This document shows positions 29,301 through 37,809 of a stretch of DNA of 64,000 bases, one piece after another. Within the stretch, counting starts at the first letter, position 1; every line of letters begins with the position of its first letter. The notes under the pieces are model-generated. The model did no database searches and was not told where the DNA came from. It saw only the letters and a list, made by a program, of their open reading frames with translations. A program made the position numbers and the translations under genes. The stretch comes from Pseudomonadota bacterium. Its GTDB lineage: Bacteria; Pseudomonadota; Gammaproteobacteria; Burkholderiales; Rhodocyclaceae. The stretch is from assembly GCA_018241685.1 (NCBI GenBank), contig JAFEDJ010000013.1, positions 124,001 to 188,000 on the forward strand. Direction: 5' to 3'.

Positions 29301-29834
29301 GCCGGAGCGCTGGATCTCGATGTAGAAGCCGCCCGGGAAACGGCGCGCCCAGTCGGCGGCCAGCTGTTCGGCGAGGCGGGTGTTACCGTTGGCCAGCGCA
29401 TGGCCGACGTCGCCATCCTTGGCGCCGGACAGGCACAAGAGGTCGCTGGCGCTGTCGGCGGTCAGCCATTCGCGGCGGATCTCGGCGCGGCCGCGGTACT
29501 TGTTCTCCATGTAGGCCTGGGTCAGCAGTTCGCACAGCTGGCCATAGCCCTTGCGGTTCTTGCAGATCAGCAGCACGCGGCTCGGCTTGTCCCGGTCCAC
29601 GTCGTTGGTGATCCAGGCATCCACGCCACACACCGGCTTGATGCCCTTGCCGCGGGCGCCCTTGTAGAACTTGACCATGCCGAACAGGTTGGCGAGGTCG
29701 GAAATGCCCAACGCCGGCATGCCGTCGGCGACGGCGCGGGCGATGGCGTGGTCCACCTGCACGATCCCGTCGGAGATCGAATACTCGGTATGGAGGCGCA
29801 GGTGGATGAAGCGGGGGGAGTGAGTCTCAGGCAT
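26343..29834 (-). CDS. dnaE: DNA polymerase III alpha subunit DnaE
   Basis: Catalytic subunit of the replicative polymerase. 1163 residues, normal length (E. coli 1160). The N-terminal PHP domain starts FIHLRLHTEYSISDGIV. The catalytic aspartates lie in MPDFDIDFCQDNRYRVIEYV. Then follow the family blocks TRGVGMHAGGVLIAP, YRPGPLGSGMVDDFI and FNKSHTAAYAVVTYHTAWLKAYH. A helix-hairpin-helix and an OB-fold domain (MAGVVMEVRAKMTARGKIAFVLLDD) complete the C terminus. ATG at 29834. Confidence 0.98.
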   Translation of the reverse strand: MPETHSPRFIHLRLHTEYSISDGIVQVDHAIARAVADGMPALGISDLANLFGMVKFYKGARGKGIKPVCGVDAWITNDVDRDKPSRVLLICKNRKGYGQLCELLTQAYMENKYRGRAEIRREWLTADSASDLLCLSGAKDGDVGHALANGNTRLAEQLAADWARRFPGGFYIEIQRSGHPGTETYIREVLQIAASLELPVVATHPIQFTKPEDFKAHEARVCISQGNVLADKRRPRDFTEQQYFKTQAEMCELFADIPEALENSIEIARRCSLTVQLGKNFLPLFPTPEGMTLDDYLIAEAKAGLEVRLGELYPDETVREGQRQRYEERLKFETDTIVQMGFPGYFLIVADFINWAKQNGVPVGPGRGSGAGSLVAYSLRITDLDPLEYALLFERFLNPERVSMPDFDIDFCQDNRYRVIEYVRERYGKDAVSQIATFGTMASKAVVRDVGRVLDLPYGLCDRLSKLIPVVQNKPLSLADAREQEPQINELMNDSSDGESIQELWSLAEPLEGLTRGVGMHAGGVLIAPGKLTDFCPLYIADGEDATPVSQFDKDDVEGVGLVKFDFLGLRNLTIIELALDYVARLTGKRLDLMSLGFEDQAAYQILRDANTTAIFQVESDGMKKLLKKLAPDRFEDIIAVLALYRPGPLGSGMVDDFILRKKGQQEIDYFHPDLKACLEPTYGVIVYQEQVMQISQIIGGYTLGGADMLRRAMGKKKPEEMAKHRETIADGAKKLGYDPALAEQLFDLMTKFAEYGFNKSHTAAYAVVTYHTAWLKAYHCAAFMAATMSADLDNTDTIKIFYEDTIANHITVLPPDVNASDYRFVPTDSKTIRYGLGAVKGVGEPAVRAILAARESGGPFKDLFDFACRVDKRMANRRVIEALIRAGAFDTIAPTQPVDRHTLLASVGIAMEAAEQIAANALQSGLFDVPGEAAAPMVDYVKVRPWGEREKLKEEKLAIGFFLSGHPFNAFKEEVRRFVRRPLSQVEPSKELITMAGVVMEVRAKMTARGKIAFVLLDDGTTPREVSVFSEVFDNNRQRIVVDEVLVVEAKVSNDDFSGGLRIVADKLLTLGEARGRFAKALQLRLNGEIGEAGGAVAAAERLASLLQPFREGECPIRVRYRNANAEGDVPFGPNWRVRPDDSLLESLRDWLPPEAVEVLYS

Positions 29835-29866
29835 CCCGCGATTTTACCCGCCCCGGGGAAACGGGT

Positions 29867-31186
29867 TCACCCCTTGGCGGAGATTTCTCCGTCGGCCCCC
29901 AGTCGGCTGACCAGCAGTTGGTCGATGCGATGGTTGTCCACGTCGAGCACCTCGAAACGGTAGCCCGCAAAGTCCACCCGATCGGTTCTGCGCGGGATCT
30001 TGCGCAGGTGGTACATCATGAAGCCGGCGATGGTCTCGTAATGCTCGCTGCCGTCCTCATCGTCGATGTCGAGTACGCGCATCACGTCGCTGGCAGCCGT
30101 TGCCCCATCCACAAGCCAGGAGTGCTCATCCCGGCGCAGGATCTGCTCCTCCTGCACCTGGTCCACGTCGTCGCCGACCAGCGCGCGGATGATGTCATTG
30201 AGGGTGATCACTCCGACCACCAGCGCGTACTCGTTGATGATCACCGCGAAGTCCTCGCGGGCCTCGCGCAGGCGCTCCAGCACCTCGGCCAGCGTCAGCG
30301 TGTCGGGCAGTGCCAGCAGCGGGTTGATCGGCGCGTCGGCCTTCATCGACAAGGACTGCCCAGCCAACACGCGGTTGAGCAAGTCCTTGGCATCCACGTA
30401 GCCGACCACGTGGTCGATGTCGCCGTCGCACACGGGGAAGCGATTGAAGGGGCGGCTGGTGATCTTCTGGCGGATACTCTCCTCGCTCTCCTGCAAGGTG
30501 AAGAACACCACGCTGTCGCGGGTCGTCATCGCCGATGGCGCGCTACGCGCGTCCAGGCCGAAGACGTTCTCGATCAACGCATGTTCCTGCTCGGCAAGCA
30601 CCCCGGCGTCGGCACCGGCCTGCACCACCGCGATGATCTCGTCCGGCGTCACGGTCTCGTTGCGCGTCGTCGGTACGCCCAGCAGGCGGAACAACAGGTC
30701 CGCCGTCGAGTTGTAGAACCACAGCAAAGGCCGCAGCCAGCGGATCAGCAGGCTCATCGGCCCCGATACGGCCATCGCCAGCCGCTCCGGCGAGGCCATG
30801 CCGAGGCGCTTGGGCATCAGGTCGGCGAACAGGATGAACAGGGACGTCACCCCGGTGAAGGACAGCGCGAAAGCCACTGTTTCCAGATAGGTCTCCGACA
30901 ACAAGGGCGCCAGCACCGCCGTCAGCCACGGGGAGAACACCCCTTCGCCGACGATGCCCCCCATGATCGCCACGGCATTGAGGCCGATCTGCACCAGCGT
31001 GAAGAAAGGCCCTGGCTGGGCCTGCAAGGCCAGCACGCGGGCAGCGGCAGCATGGCCCTCTTCTGCCAGCACGGACAGGCGCACCGGGCGCGACGCCGCA
31101 ATGGAAATCTCGGACACCGCGAAGAAGGCGCTGATCGCCACCAGCACGCCGATCAGCAGAAGATTTTCAAGCAGGTCCATGCTCAT
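29867..31186 (-). CDS. CNNM/CBS/CorC_HlyC-domain membrane protein
   Basis: About 439 residues of the HlyC/CorC family. Four hydrophobic segments of the CNNM domain cover residues 1-180 (FAVSEISIAASRPVRLSVLAEEG, FFTLVQIGLNAVAIMGGI). A CBS pair follows (MTTRDSVVFFTLQESEESI, then PINPLLALPDTLTLAEVLE), and a C-terminal CorC_HlyC domain (LVDGATAASDVMRVLDI). Family members are tied to magnesium/cobalt efflux or resistance. The start at 31186 gives MSMDLLENLLLIG; a second ATG lies at 31180. It is separated by 16 bp from the rhomboid gene upstream. Confidence 0.9.
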   Translation of the reverse strand: MSMDLLENLLLIGVLVAISAFFAVSEISIAASRPVRLSVLAEEGHAAAARVLALQAQPGPFFTLVQIGLNAVAIMGGIVGEGVFSPWLTAVLAPLLSETYLETVAFALSFTGVTSLFILFADLMPKRLGMASPERLAMAVSGPMSLLIRWLRPLLWFYNSTADLLFRLLGVPTTRNETVTPDEIIAVVQAGADAGVLAEQEHALIENVFGLDARSAPSAMTTRDSVVFFTLQESEESIRQKITSRPFNRFPVCDGDIDHVVGYVDAKDLLNRVLAGQSLSMKADAPINPLLALPDTLTLAEVLERLREAREDFAVIINEYALVVGVITLNDIIRALVGDDVDQVQEEQILRRDEHSWLVDGATAASDVMRVLDIDDEDGSEHYETIAGFMMYHLRKIPRRTDRVDFAGYRFEVLDVDNHRIDQLLVSRLGADGEISAKG

Positions 31187-31202
31187 GGGTCTCCATCCGG
31201 CT

Positions 31203-32324
31203 TTACTGCCCCGGCTCCTCCACCGACTTGCGCAGACGCATCTGCAACAGAATGGAATCCGCCTCCTGCTGCAGATTGCGTGAGCGCTCGATCCATTCGG
31301 CATCGCGGGTCTGCAGTGCCTGGATCAAGGCCTTCAGCGCATCGCGCCGGGCCGTTGCGTACTGGATCAGTTCATTCCGTTGCCATTCACGGGGTGGCGG
31401 CGCCATGCGCCACGACAGCTGCAACACCTGCCGATCCCAACGGGGGATCAGCTCCCGCTCGAGGACCTCCAGCGCTGCCGCCTCGCTCATCCGGCGCGCC
31501 CGCACGGCCTCCAGAAGCTGAGTCTGCTCCCTCTGCAGGTCCTGCTCTTCGATGGCAAAGCGCTGGACGGTCTGCTGGTACAGCGTATCCACCTCCCGTT
31601 CATGGGCGACGTCAGGAGTCGCACGCCACATGCTTACCCCGATGAGCACGACGGCCATAATCCCCGCTAGCGCGCGCCAAGTCAGCCAGCGGACCGGCAA
31701 CTGGGAAAACACCGGCTCAGCCAGTGCTGCTCCCAGAATCAGGCCACCGAGCAATCCTCCCAGGTGCGCTGCATTGTCGATACCCGCAATGGCAAAGCCG
31801 GCGAACAGGGAATAGCCGAGAAACCCGAGCGTCCCCGAACGCATCTCGCGGAACACCTCGACCGGAACCGAGCCCCGCTGGACCGTCAGGTAAGCCAGCA
31901 GCGCTCCGTACACCCCGAAAATGGCCCCCGACGCACCGATGCTCACCGCCCCCTGCCGCCACCACAGGCTGGCCACATTGCCGAGCAGGCCCGCCCCCAG
32001 ATACACCACCACGAACCCGGCCCGCCCGAACAGCCGCTCGACCACCTGCCCGGCTTGGTAAAGGGCGAACATGTTGAGCCCGACGTGGAGCAGCCCGCCA
32101 TGCAGGAACAGGGCCGTCAACAGACGCCAGCCCTCGCCGTCCTGGGTCCGCAGCGCAAAATTGCCGCCGGCGCGGATCAACAGTTCGGAAGGAATGTGCA
32201 GCGGGCTCATGGACACCGCCGCCAGTCCGACAAACACCAGAATGTTGACCGCCACCAGGGCATATGTGACGGCCGCACGCGGCACCCGTGCAAACAGCAG
32301 GTCAATGAAAGTATCGTAATTCAA
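31203..32324 (-). CDS. rhomboid family intramembrane serine protease with C-terminal coiled-coil extension
   Basis: About 373 residues from a TTG start at 32324 (the open frame reaches 32444, but only the part after 32324 is membrane-like). Six hydrophobic helices form the rhomboid fold. The catalytic Ser is in GASGAIFGVYG and the catalytic His in IDNAAHLGGLLGG. Beyond the last helix lies a 140-residue charged, coiled-coil-like tail unlike small bacterial rhomboids (EEQDLQREQTQLLEAVRARR and following). The tail may face the periplasm or cytoplasm. It is probably co-transcribed with the CNNM gene. Confidence 0.85.
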   Translation of the reverse strand: MNYDTFIDLLFARVPRAAVTYALVAVNILVFVGLAAVSMSPLHIPSELLIRAGGNFALRTQDGEGWRLLTALFLHGGLLHVGLNMFALYQAGQVVERLFGRAGFVVVYLGAGLLGNVASLWWRQGAVSIGASGAIFGVYGALLAYLTVQRGSVPVEVFREMRSGTLGFLGYSLFAGFAIAGIDNAAHLGGLLGGLILGAALAEPVFSQLPVRWLTWRALAGIMAVVLIGVSMWRATPDVAHEREVDTLYQQTVQRFAIEEQDLQREQTQLLEAVRARRMSEAAALEVLERELIPRWDRQVLQLSWRMAPPPREWQRNELIQYATARRDALKALIQALQTRDAEWIERSRNLQQEADSILLQMRLRKSVEEPGQ

Positions 32325-32504
32325 GGCGCGGCAATGGCTTGGCAGAACGGTGCCGCCGATTATACGCAAGCCGGTCGCCTCGTCCGCCGAGGCCGGGACC
32401 TGGCGCTCATCCGCGACAGATTCCTCGTTTGGGCATCGCTGCAATCACCCAATCCGGGGCTCTGCGCTAATATGCCGACTCAAGCTGGTTGGCTCTGGAT
32501 ACCC

Positions 32505-33551
32505 ATGATCCACGTTCTCAAACACGTCGAATCCATCACTCAACATCGCGACCGCACCCTGCTGGAACTGGGCGTCGCATCGGCCCTGTTCGAACTGGTC
32601 AAGGCGCTGGAGGTCAATCTCTACAAAGTCACCGAGCATGGCAACGACAACTTCCTGACCCAGGTCGTACACGTGGCCCCCGAGGGCGTGCGCTACGTCC
32701 AGGAAGCGCTCGACGACATGACGGAGACGATGCCGGTTTCCCAACGGCCGGAAATGGCTGCCTGCGTCGAACAGAACCACATCGTGCTTCGCCACCTGGA
32801 AGCCACGGACCGATACCTGCACTGTTTCCCCATCCTGGCCGAACGTCGGGTACTGGGCGTACTGGAAGTAGTCTGCAACACCCAGCTCAGCGAGGAGAAT
32901 CTCGGCACGGCGGAAGGCTTTCTCGGGCTGTACCGCAACTACATGAGCCTGCTGGACTACAGTGAGCGGGACACGCTTACCGGTCTGCTCAACCGCAAGA
33001 CCTTCGACGAAAACCTGGGAAAAATCCTCAATGCGCTGGCCGTTCAGCGTGGCGCCTCGATGAATGACAGCCCGATGCGGCTGCGTCAGCAGGACGACGG
33101 CACCCACTGGCTGGCAGTGCTGGACGTGGACCACTTCAAGCGCATCAACGACCAGTTCGGCCACTTGTACGGAGACGAGGTACTCCTGCTGCTGGCCCGC
33201 CTGATGCGGGACAGCTTCCGTCACCAGGATCGCCTGTTCCGCTTCGGCGGCGAAGAGTTCGTCGTCGTGCTGAGAGCCGGCAACGAAAGCGAGGTCGCCC
33301 AGGCCCTCGAACGGCTGCGTGAAACGGTCGAGCACTATCCGTTTCCTCAGGTCGGACAGGTCACCATCAGCATGGGCTATACCCACATCCGCCCCCAGGA
33401 CACCATCCCGGAAATCGTCGGGCGGGCAGACGAAGCCCTCTACTTCGCCAAGGAAAACGGCCGCAACCGGACGGCCTGCTACGAAACCTTGCTGGCCGAT
33501 GGACGCATCACCCTCCGCGAGCAACCGAGCGGCAGCATGGAACTGTTCTGA
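32505..33551 (+). CDS. diguanylate cyclase with N-terminal sensor (GAF-like) domain
   Basis: About 348 residues. Residues 1-155 are a GAF-like domain (LLELGVASALFELVKALE ... FPILAERRVLGVLEVVC). The GGDEF domain follows with DTLTGLLNRKTFD, an RHQD inhibitory I-site five residues before the active site, and FGGEEFVVVL, so it is probably an active, product-inhibited c-di-GMP synthase. A TAATAT -10-like box sits at 32468-32473, overlapping an in-frame ATG at 32472; I therefore chose the ATG at 32505. Confidence 0.9.
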   Translation: MIHVLKHVESITQHRDRTLLELGVASALFELVKALEVNLYKVTEHGNDNFLTQVVHVAPEGVRYVQEALDDMTETMPVSQRPEMAACVEQNHIVLRHLEATDRYLHCFPILAERRVLGVLEVVCNTQLSEENLGTAEGFLGLYRNYMSLLDYSERDTLTGLLNRKTFDENLGKILNALAVQRGASMNDSPMRLRQQDDGTHWLAVLDVDHFKRINDQFGHLYGDEVLLLLARLMRDSFRHQDRLFRFGGEEFVVVLRAGNESEVAQALERLRETVEHYPFPQVGQVTISMGYTHIRPQDTIPEIVGRADEALYFAKENGRNRTACYETLLADGRITLREQPSGSMELF

Positions 33552-33645
33552 ACGCCCGGATCCGCCACATCCCCCGACCAACCTGCCTCTACCGGCAGAA
33601 ACCCTGCCCCCTGCAGCACACCACACCCGGTGGATGAGCGCCCCT

Positions 33646-34023
33646 TCACTTGGTGGCCGCCGAGGCCGGTAGCTCCTTCAGAGCCTGCTTGCGCTCCTCG
33701 TCGGCGGCAAACATCAGGGCCTTCTGCTCCGGAGTCAGCTGGACTTTCAGGACATACTCCAACGAGCTGTAGATCCGTGCCATACGCTCCGTCAGCCGCC
33801 CCTTGGCGGGGATTGCACGTATCACCTGCTCACGGCTCGCCCCTGAAATCGTCATCAACTTCTGGATGAAAGTCTCGTCGATACGGCGGGTCTCCGCCTG
33901 CAGGTAAGCCATCTGCACCGGCGTCAACACTACGGCCGGCGCAGGAGGAGCCGCAAGGACGGCGGGCCCGCAAGCCAGCAGACTCACTACGACGAGCCCG
34001 GCACGGAAAAAGAAAACAGTCAT
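33646..34023 (-). CDS. exported protein of unknown function (125 aa)
   Basis: The N terminus is a clear signal peptide (MTVFFFRAGLVVVSLLACGPAVLA, cleavage after ALA). The mature part is a helical, charged domain of about 100 residues containing QAETRRIDETFIQKLMTISG and VQLTPEQKALMFAADEERK. It is probably periplasmic. The GTG at 34029 is an alternative start overlapping the qor stop. Probably transcribed from the qor promoter. No family assigned. Confidence 0.7.
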   Translation of the reverse strand: MTVFFFRAGLVVVSLLACGPAVLAAPPAPAVVLTPVQMAYLQAETRRIDETFIQKLMTISGASREQVIRAIPAKGRLTERMARIYSSLEYVLKVQLTPEQKALMFAADEERKQALKELPASAATK

Positions 34024-34025
34024 TT

Positions 34026-35000
34026 TCACGGAATCAGAACGGTGGAGCCCGTCGTCCGTCGCGCCTCCAGCTCACGGTGGGCCGTGGCGGCGTCCAGCAA
34101 CGGATAACGCTGGTTGATGTTGATACGGACCTGGCCCGACGCCACGACGCCGAACAACTCGTCGGCCATCGCCAGGAGGTCTTCACGGCGGGCGGTGTAA
34201 GTGAACAGCGTCGGCCGGGTCAGGAACAGGGAACCCATCCGGGCCAGGAGCCCGAGATCGAAAGGCTCGACCGGGCCGGAGGCGTTGCCGAAGCTCACCA
34301 TCATGCCGAGGGGCCGCAGGCAGGTCAGGGAATCCAGGAAAGTGTCCTTGCCGATGGAGTCGTACACCACGTGCACGCCGGCACCGCCGGTCAGTGCCCG
34401 CACGCGCTCGGAAACCTTTTCGCGCGTGGACACGATGGCGTGGTCACAACCGTGGCTACAGGCCAGTTCGGCCTTCTCGTCCGAACTGACGGTGCCGATC
34501 ACCGTTGCGCCGAGGGCCTTGGCCCACTGGCAGGCAATCAGGCCCACACCGCCGGCCGCGGCATGGATCAGGACAGTGTCGCCGGGCTGGACCCGGTAAG
34601 TGCGGCGCAGCAGATACTGGGCGGTGAGGCCTTGCATCATCATCGCCGCCCCCTGCTCGAAGGACAGGCTGTCGGGCAACTTCACCAGATGCTGGGCGGC
34701 AATGTTGCGCAGCTCCGCATAGGCCCCGAGCGGACCGCCCGCATACGCAACCCGGTCTCCCGGCTGGAATTCGGTGACGCCCTCCCCCACCGCCTCGATG
34801 ACGCCGGCGGCTTCCTGCCCCAGGCTGGACGGCAGCGGCAGCGGATAAAGGCCGGAGCGGTGATAAGTATCGATGTAATTGAGGCCGACCGCATGATGGC
34901 GGACCTGCACCTCGCCCGCCGCGGGCGGCGGCACATCGACCTCGACCCACTGCAGGACCTCGGGGCCGCCGATACGCTCGAAACGGATCAGATGGGGCAT
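34026..35000 (-). CDS. qor: NADPH:quinone reductase (Qor-type zinc-free MDR)
   Basis: 324-residue medium-chain reductase that lacks the zinc-binding cysteines of alcohol dehydrogenases. Visible family blocks are HHAVGLNYIDTYHRSGLYPLPLP (N-terminal catalytic domain), GDRVAYAGGPLGAYAE, and the NADPH site HAAAGGVGLIACQWAKALGATVIGTVSS. It probably makes one-electron or two-electron reductions of quinones or enones. Upstream there is a TACAAT -10-like box (35034-35039, minus strand) followed by the inverted repeat CAGTT-GT-AACTG (35021-35032), a candidate operator. Confidence 0.93.
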   Translation of the reverse strand: MPHLIRFERIGGPEVLQWVEVDVPPPAAGEVQVRHHAVGLNYIDTYHRSGLYPLPLPSSLGQEAAGVIEAVGEGVTEFQPGDRVAYAGGPLGAYAELRNIAAQHLVKLPDSLSFEQGAAMMMQGLTAQYLLRRTYRVQPGDTVLIHAAAGGVGLIACQWAKALGATVIGTVSSDEKAELACSHGCDHAIVSTREKVSERVRALTGGAGVHVVYDSIGKDTFLDSLTCLRPLGMMVSFGNASGPVEPFDLGLLARMGSLFLTRPTLFTYTARREDLLAMADELFGVVASGQVRININQRYPLLDAATAHRELEARRTTGSTVLIP

Positions 35001-35082
35001 GCTGCACCTCACAAAGACATCAGTTGTAACTGAATTGTACCGGAGGCGCATAAGCGTCGTGGTCCCGAAGCACAAATGAATT

Positions 35083-35113
35083 CGCCCCTACGTGGCAAGC
35101 CACTGTAGGGGCG
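35083..35113. repeat. REP-like palindrome between maeB and qor
   Basis: CGCCCCTAC (35083-35091) pairs with GTAGGGGCG (35105-35113), and GTGGC/GCCAC extend the stem inward around an AA loop, with one bulged T. The outer sequence is flanked by TGAATT. It resembles GTAGGGGCGAATTCATTCGCCCC-type dispersed palindromes. Confidence 0.5.
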
Positions 35114-35133
35114 TTCGTGCATCCATCGCCAGC

Positions 35134-35166
35134 GTTGCGGCGAGGCGGAAGCGCCTTCGCCGCAAC
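35134..35166. terminator. strong hairpin between qor and the maeB stop
   Basis: GTTGCGGCGA pairs with TCGCCGCAAC, with inner GGCG/CGCC, one bulged T and a GAAG tetraloop. It lies 11 bp beyond the maeB stop and probably ends maeB transcription (minus strand). There is no long T-tract. Confidence 0.5.
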
Positions 35167-35177
35167 GGGAAGCTAAC

Positions 35178-37472
35178 TCAGACCGTTTTTTCGGTGCGCT
35201 GCTCGAGGGCATCCACGACGGCCAGGGCCGTCATGTTGACCAGGCGGCGCACGGAGGCCGACGGGGTCAGGATGTGCACCGCACGGGCCGCACCGAGGAG
35301 GATCGGGCCGACCGACACGCCCTCGCCATGCGCCACCTTCAGCAGGTTGAAGGCGATGTTGGCAGCGTCCAGGTTGGGCATCACCAGCAGGTTGGCTTCA
35401 CCGGTGAGGGTGGACTCCGGGTGCAGGCGGTCGCGGATCTCGGCGGACAGCGCGGAGTCACCGTGCATCTCGCCGTCGCACTGCAGTTCCGGCGCCTTGT
35501 CGCGCAGGATGTCGCGGGCCGCGCGCATCTTGAGGGACGAGGTGCTGCGGGCGCTGCCGAAGTTGGAGTGGGACAGCAGGGCGACCTTCGGCTCAATGCC
35601 GAAACGCTTCATTTCCTCGGCCGCCATCAGGGAGATCTCGGAAATGTCCTCGGCGCTCGGCAGCTCGTTCACGTAGGTGTCGGCAATCGCCAGGATGCGC
35701 TTGGGCAGCAGCAGCATGTTCATCGCCGCGAACAGCTTGGCGCCCGGCTTCAGGCCGATCAGATTTTCCACGTGGCGGTAGTGGTGGTCGTAGGAGCCGG
35801 TGGTGCCGCACACCAGTGCATCGGCATCGCCACGGCGCAGCAGCATGCAGCCGATCAGCGTGGAGTCGCTACGCAGGGCCTCGCGGGCCGAATCCGGCGT
35901 CACGCCGTCGCGGCCCATCAGGCGGTAGTACTCCTGCCACAGCTCGCGGTAGCGCGGGTCGGACTCGACGTTCACCACGTCGAAGTCACGGCCGGCCTGC
36001 AGGTTGAGGCCGAACTTCTCGATGCGCATGTCGATGACCGCCGGACGGCCGATCAGGATCGGACGGGCCAGATGCTCATCGACCACGGCACGCACGGCGC
36101 GCAGCACGCGCTCGCTCTCGCCTTCCGCGTAGAGCACGCGCTTCTGCTCGACGGGGACCGCCTTGGCGGTGGTGAACACCGGCTTCATGATGATGCCGGA
36201 CTGATACACGAACTCGTTGAGGCTCTGGACGTAGGCGTCCATGTCGATCTGGCGGGTCGCCACGCCGGAATCAATGGCAGCCTGGGCGACGGCCGGCGCG
36301 ATCTTGACGATCAGGCGCGGATCGAAGGGCTTCGGAATCAGGTAGTTCGGGCCGAAATTGAGATCGGCACCGCCGTAGGCCTGGGCCACCACGTCGGATT
36401 GCTCGGCCTCAGCCAGTTCAGCAATGGCCTTCACGCAGGCCAACTTCATTTCTTCATTGATCTTGGTAGCGCCGGCATCCAGCGCGCCACGGAAGATGAA
36501 GGGGAAGCACAGCACGTTGTTGACCTGGTTCGGGTAATCCGAACGGCCGGTGGCGATGATCGCGTCGGGACGCACTTCCTTGGCCAGTTCCGGCAGGATT
36601 TCCGGCGTCGGATTGGCCAGCGCGAAGATCAGCGGCTTGGCGGCCATGGTCTTGACCATGTCCTGCTTCAGCACGCCGGCAGTGGACAGGCCCAGGAAGA
36701 TATCGGCGCCGACCATCGCGTCGGCCAGCGTGCGGTACTCGGTGTTCTGGGCAAAACGGGCCTTGGTCGGCTCCATCTTCTCGTCGCGACCGACGTAGAT
36801 CACGCCCTTCGAGTCGCAGACGAAGACGTTTTCACGCTTGATGCCGAGGCTGCACCACAGCTCCAGGCAGGCGATGGCCGCCGCGCCGGCGCCCGACACC
36901 ACGACCTTGACCTCGTCGATCTTCTTGCCGACCACCTTCAGGCCATTGAGCATGGCCGACGCGGAAATGATCGCGGTACCGTGCTGGTCGTCGTGGAAGA
37001 CCGGAATGTTCATCCGCTCGCGCAGCTTCTGCTCGATGTAGAAGCACTCTGGTGCCTTGATGTCTTCCAGGTTCACACCGCCGAGGGTCGGCTCGAGGGC
37101 CGCGATCATGTCGATCAGCTTGTCCGGGTCGTTCTCGGCCAGCTCGATGTCGAATACGTCGATGTTGGCAAACTTCTTGAACAGACAGCCCTTGCCCTCC
37201 ATCACCGGCTTGGCGGCCAGCGGGCCGATGTTACCGAGGCCCAGCACTGCGGTACCGTTGGTGATCACCGCCACCAGGTTGCCGCGGGAGGTGTATTCCT
37301 GCGCGTCGGCCGGGTCGGCCACGATCGCATCGCAGGCAGCCGCCACGCCGGGCGAATAAGCCAGCGCCAGGTCGCGCTGGTTGGTCAGCCCCTTGGTGGG
37401 CACCACCGCGATCTTGCCGCGGGTCGGTGCGCGGTGGTATTCGAGGGCGGCGGCAATGAAATCCTTATCCAT
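35178..37472 (-). CDS. maeB: NADP-dependent malic enzyme MaeB with PTA-like C-terminal domain
   Basis: Oxidatively decarboxylates malate to pyruvate. 764 residues, the size of the E. coli MaeB type. Residues 1-430 are the malic enzyme ([56 protein letters not shown]). The rest is a phosphotransacetylase-like regulatory domain ([32 protein letters not shown]), which binds acetyl-CoA in homologues and is not catalytic. ATG at 37472 after an AGAGAAG ribosome site. Confidence 0.95.
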   Translation of the reverse strand: MDKDFIAAALEYHRAPTRGKIAVVPTKGLTNQRDLALAYSPGVAAACDAIVADPADAQEYTSRGNLVAVITNGTAVLGLGNIGPLAAKPVMEGKGCLFKKFANIDVFDIELAENDPDKLIDMIAALEPTLGGVNLEDIKAPECFYIEQKLRERMNIPVFHDDQHGTAIISASAMLNGLKVVGKKIDEVKVVVSGAGAAAIACLELWCSLGIKRENVFVCDSKGVIYVGRDEKMEPTKARFAQNTEYRTLADAMVGADIFLGLSTAGVLKQDMVKTMAAKPLIFALANPTPEILPELAKEVRPDAIIATGRSDYPNQVNNVLCFPFIFRGALDAGATKINEEMKLACVKAIAELAEAEQSDVVAQAYGGADLNFGPNYLIPKPFDPRLIVKIAPAVAQAAIDSGVATRQIDMDAYVQSLNEFVYQSGIIMKPVFTTAKAVPVEQKRVLYAEGESERVLRAVRAVVDEHLARPILIGRPAVIDMRIEKFGLNLQAGRDFDVVNVESDPRYRELWQEYYRLMGRDGVTPDSAREALRSDSTLIGCMLLRRGDADALVCGTTGSYDHHYRHVENLIGLKPGAKLFAAMNMLLLPKRILAIADTYVNELPSAEDISEISLMAAEEMKRFGIEPKVALLSHSNFGSARSTSSLKMRAARDILRDKAPELQCDGEMHGDSALSAEIRDRLHPESTLTGEANLLVMPNLDAANIAFNLLKVAHGEGVSVGPILLGAARAVHILTPSASVRRLVNMTALAVVDALEQRTEKTV

Positions 37473-37809
37473 GTTCTCTCTTCTCTCAAAACGGGTATAT
37501 CGCGTCCGTATCCGGAGCCGACGTCAGGTCGGCAACGGCGGCAGCGAAAGCGATATGTGCCGGAAGTCTGAAATATGTGGATGCCCGGATCGGGCACGAG
37601 TCTTATATATGACAGCCGAACGCCGGGATCGCCGGAAGCCCGACTGGAGCTGGCATGCCGGGAGGTGGCATACCCGCTACGTCTTGTTTGCCGGGAGTTT
37701 AACCGAGCAAGCGCGATAACGCACCTTCGGTAAATACGGACTCCCCCCGATTGCGTGGCACAATCGCACCCGCCTGAAAATGCACGGACAGACAAACAGA
37801 GGAACGAAG
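37473..37809. other. intergenic region between divergent maeB and parA-type gene
   Basis: 337 bp without a supportable gene. It must hold both promoters. A perfect palindrome TGCCCG-GAT-CGGGCA at 37582-37596 and the repeat CCGAC-GTCAG-GTCGG near 37520 are candidate operators. TATATA close to 37610 could be part of a minus-strand promoter. Confidence 0.5.

Noticed and set aside
26934..29963. 1009-codon open frame antisense to dnaE (and similar long antisense frames over the decarboxylase, maeB, uvrD and secD genes)
   Set aside because: These are mirror frames produced by the high GC third-position bias of the true gene. They are rich in Val, Gly, His and Asp, show no domain, and the opposite strand encodes unmistakable proteins.
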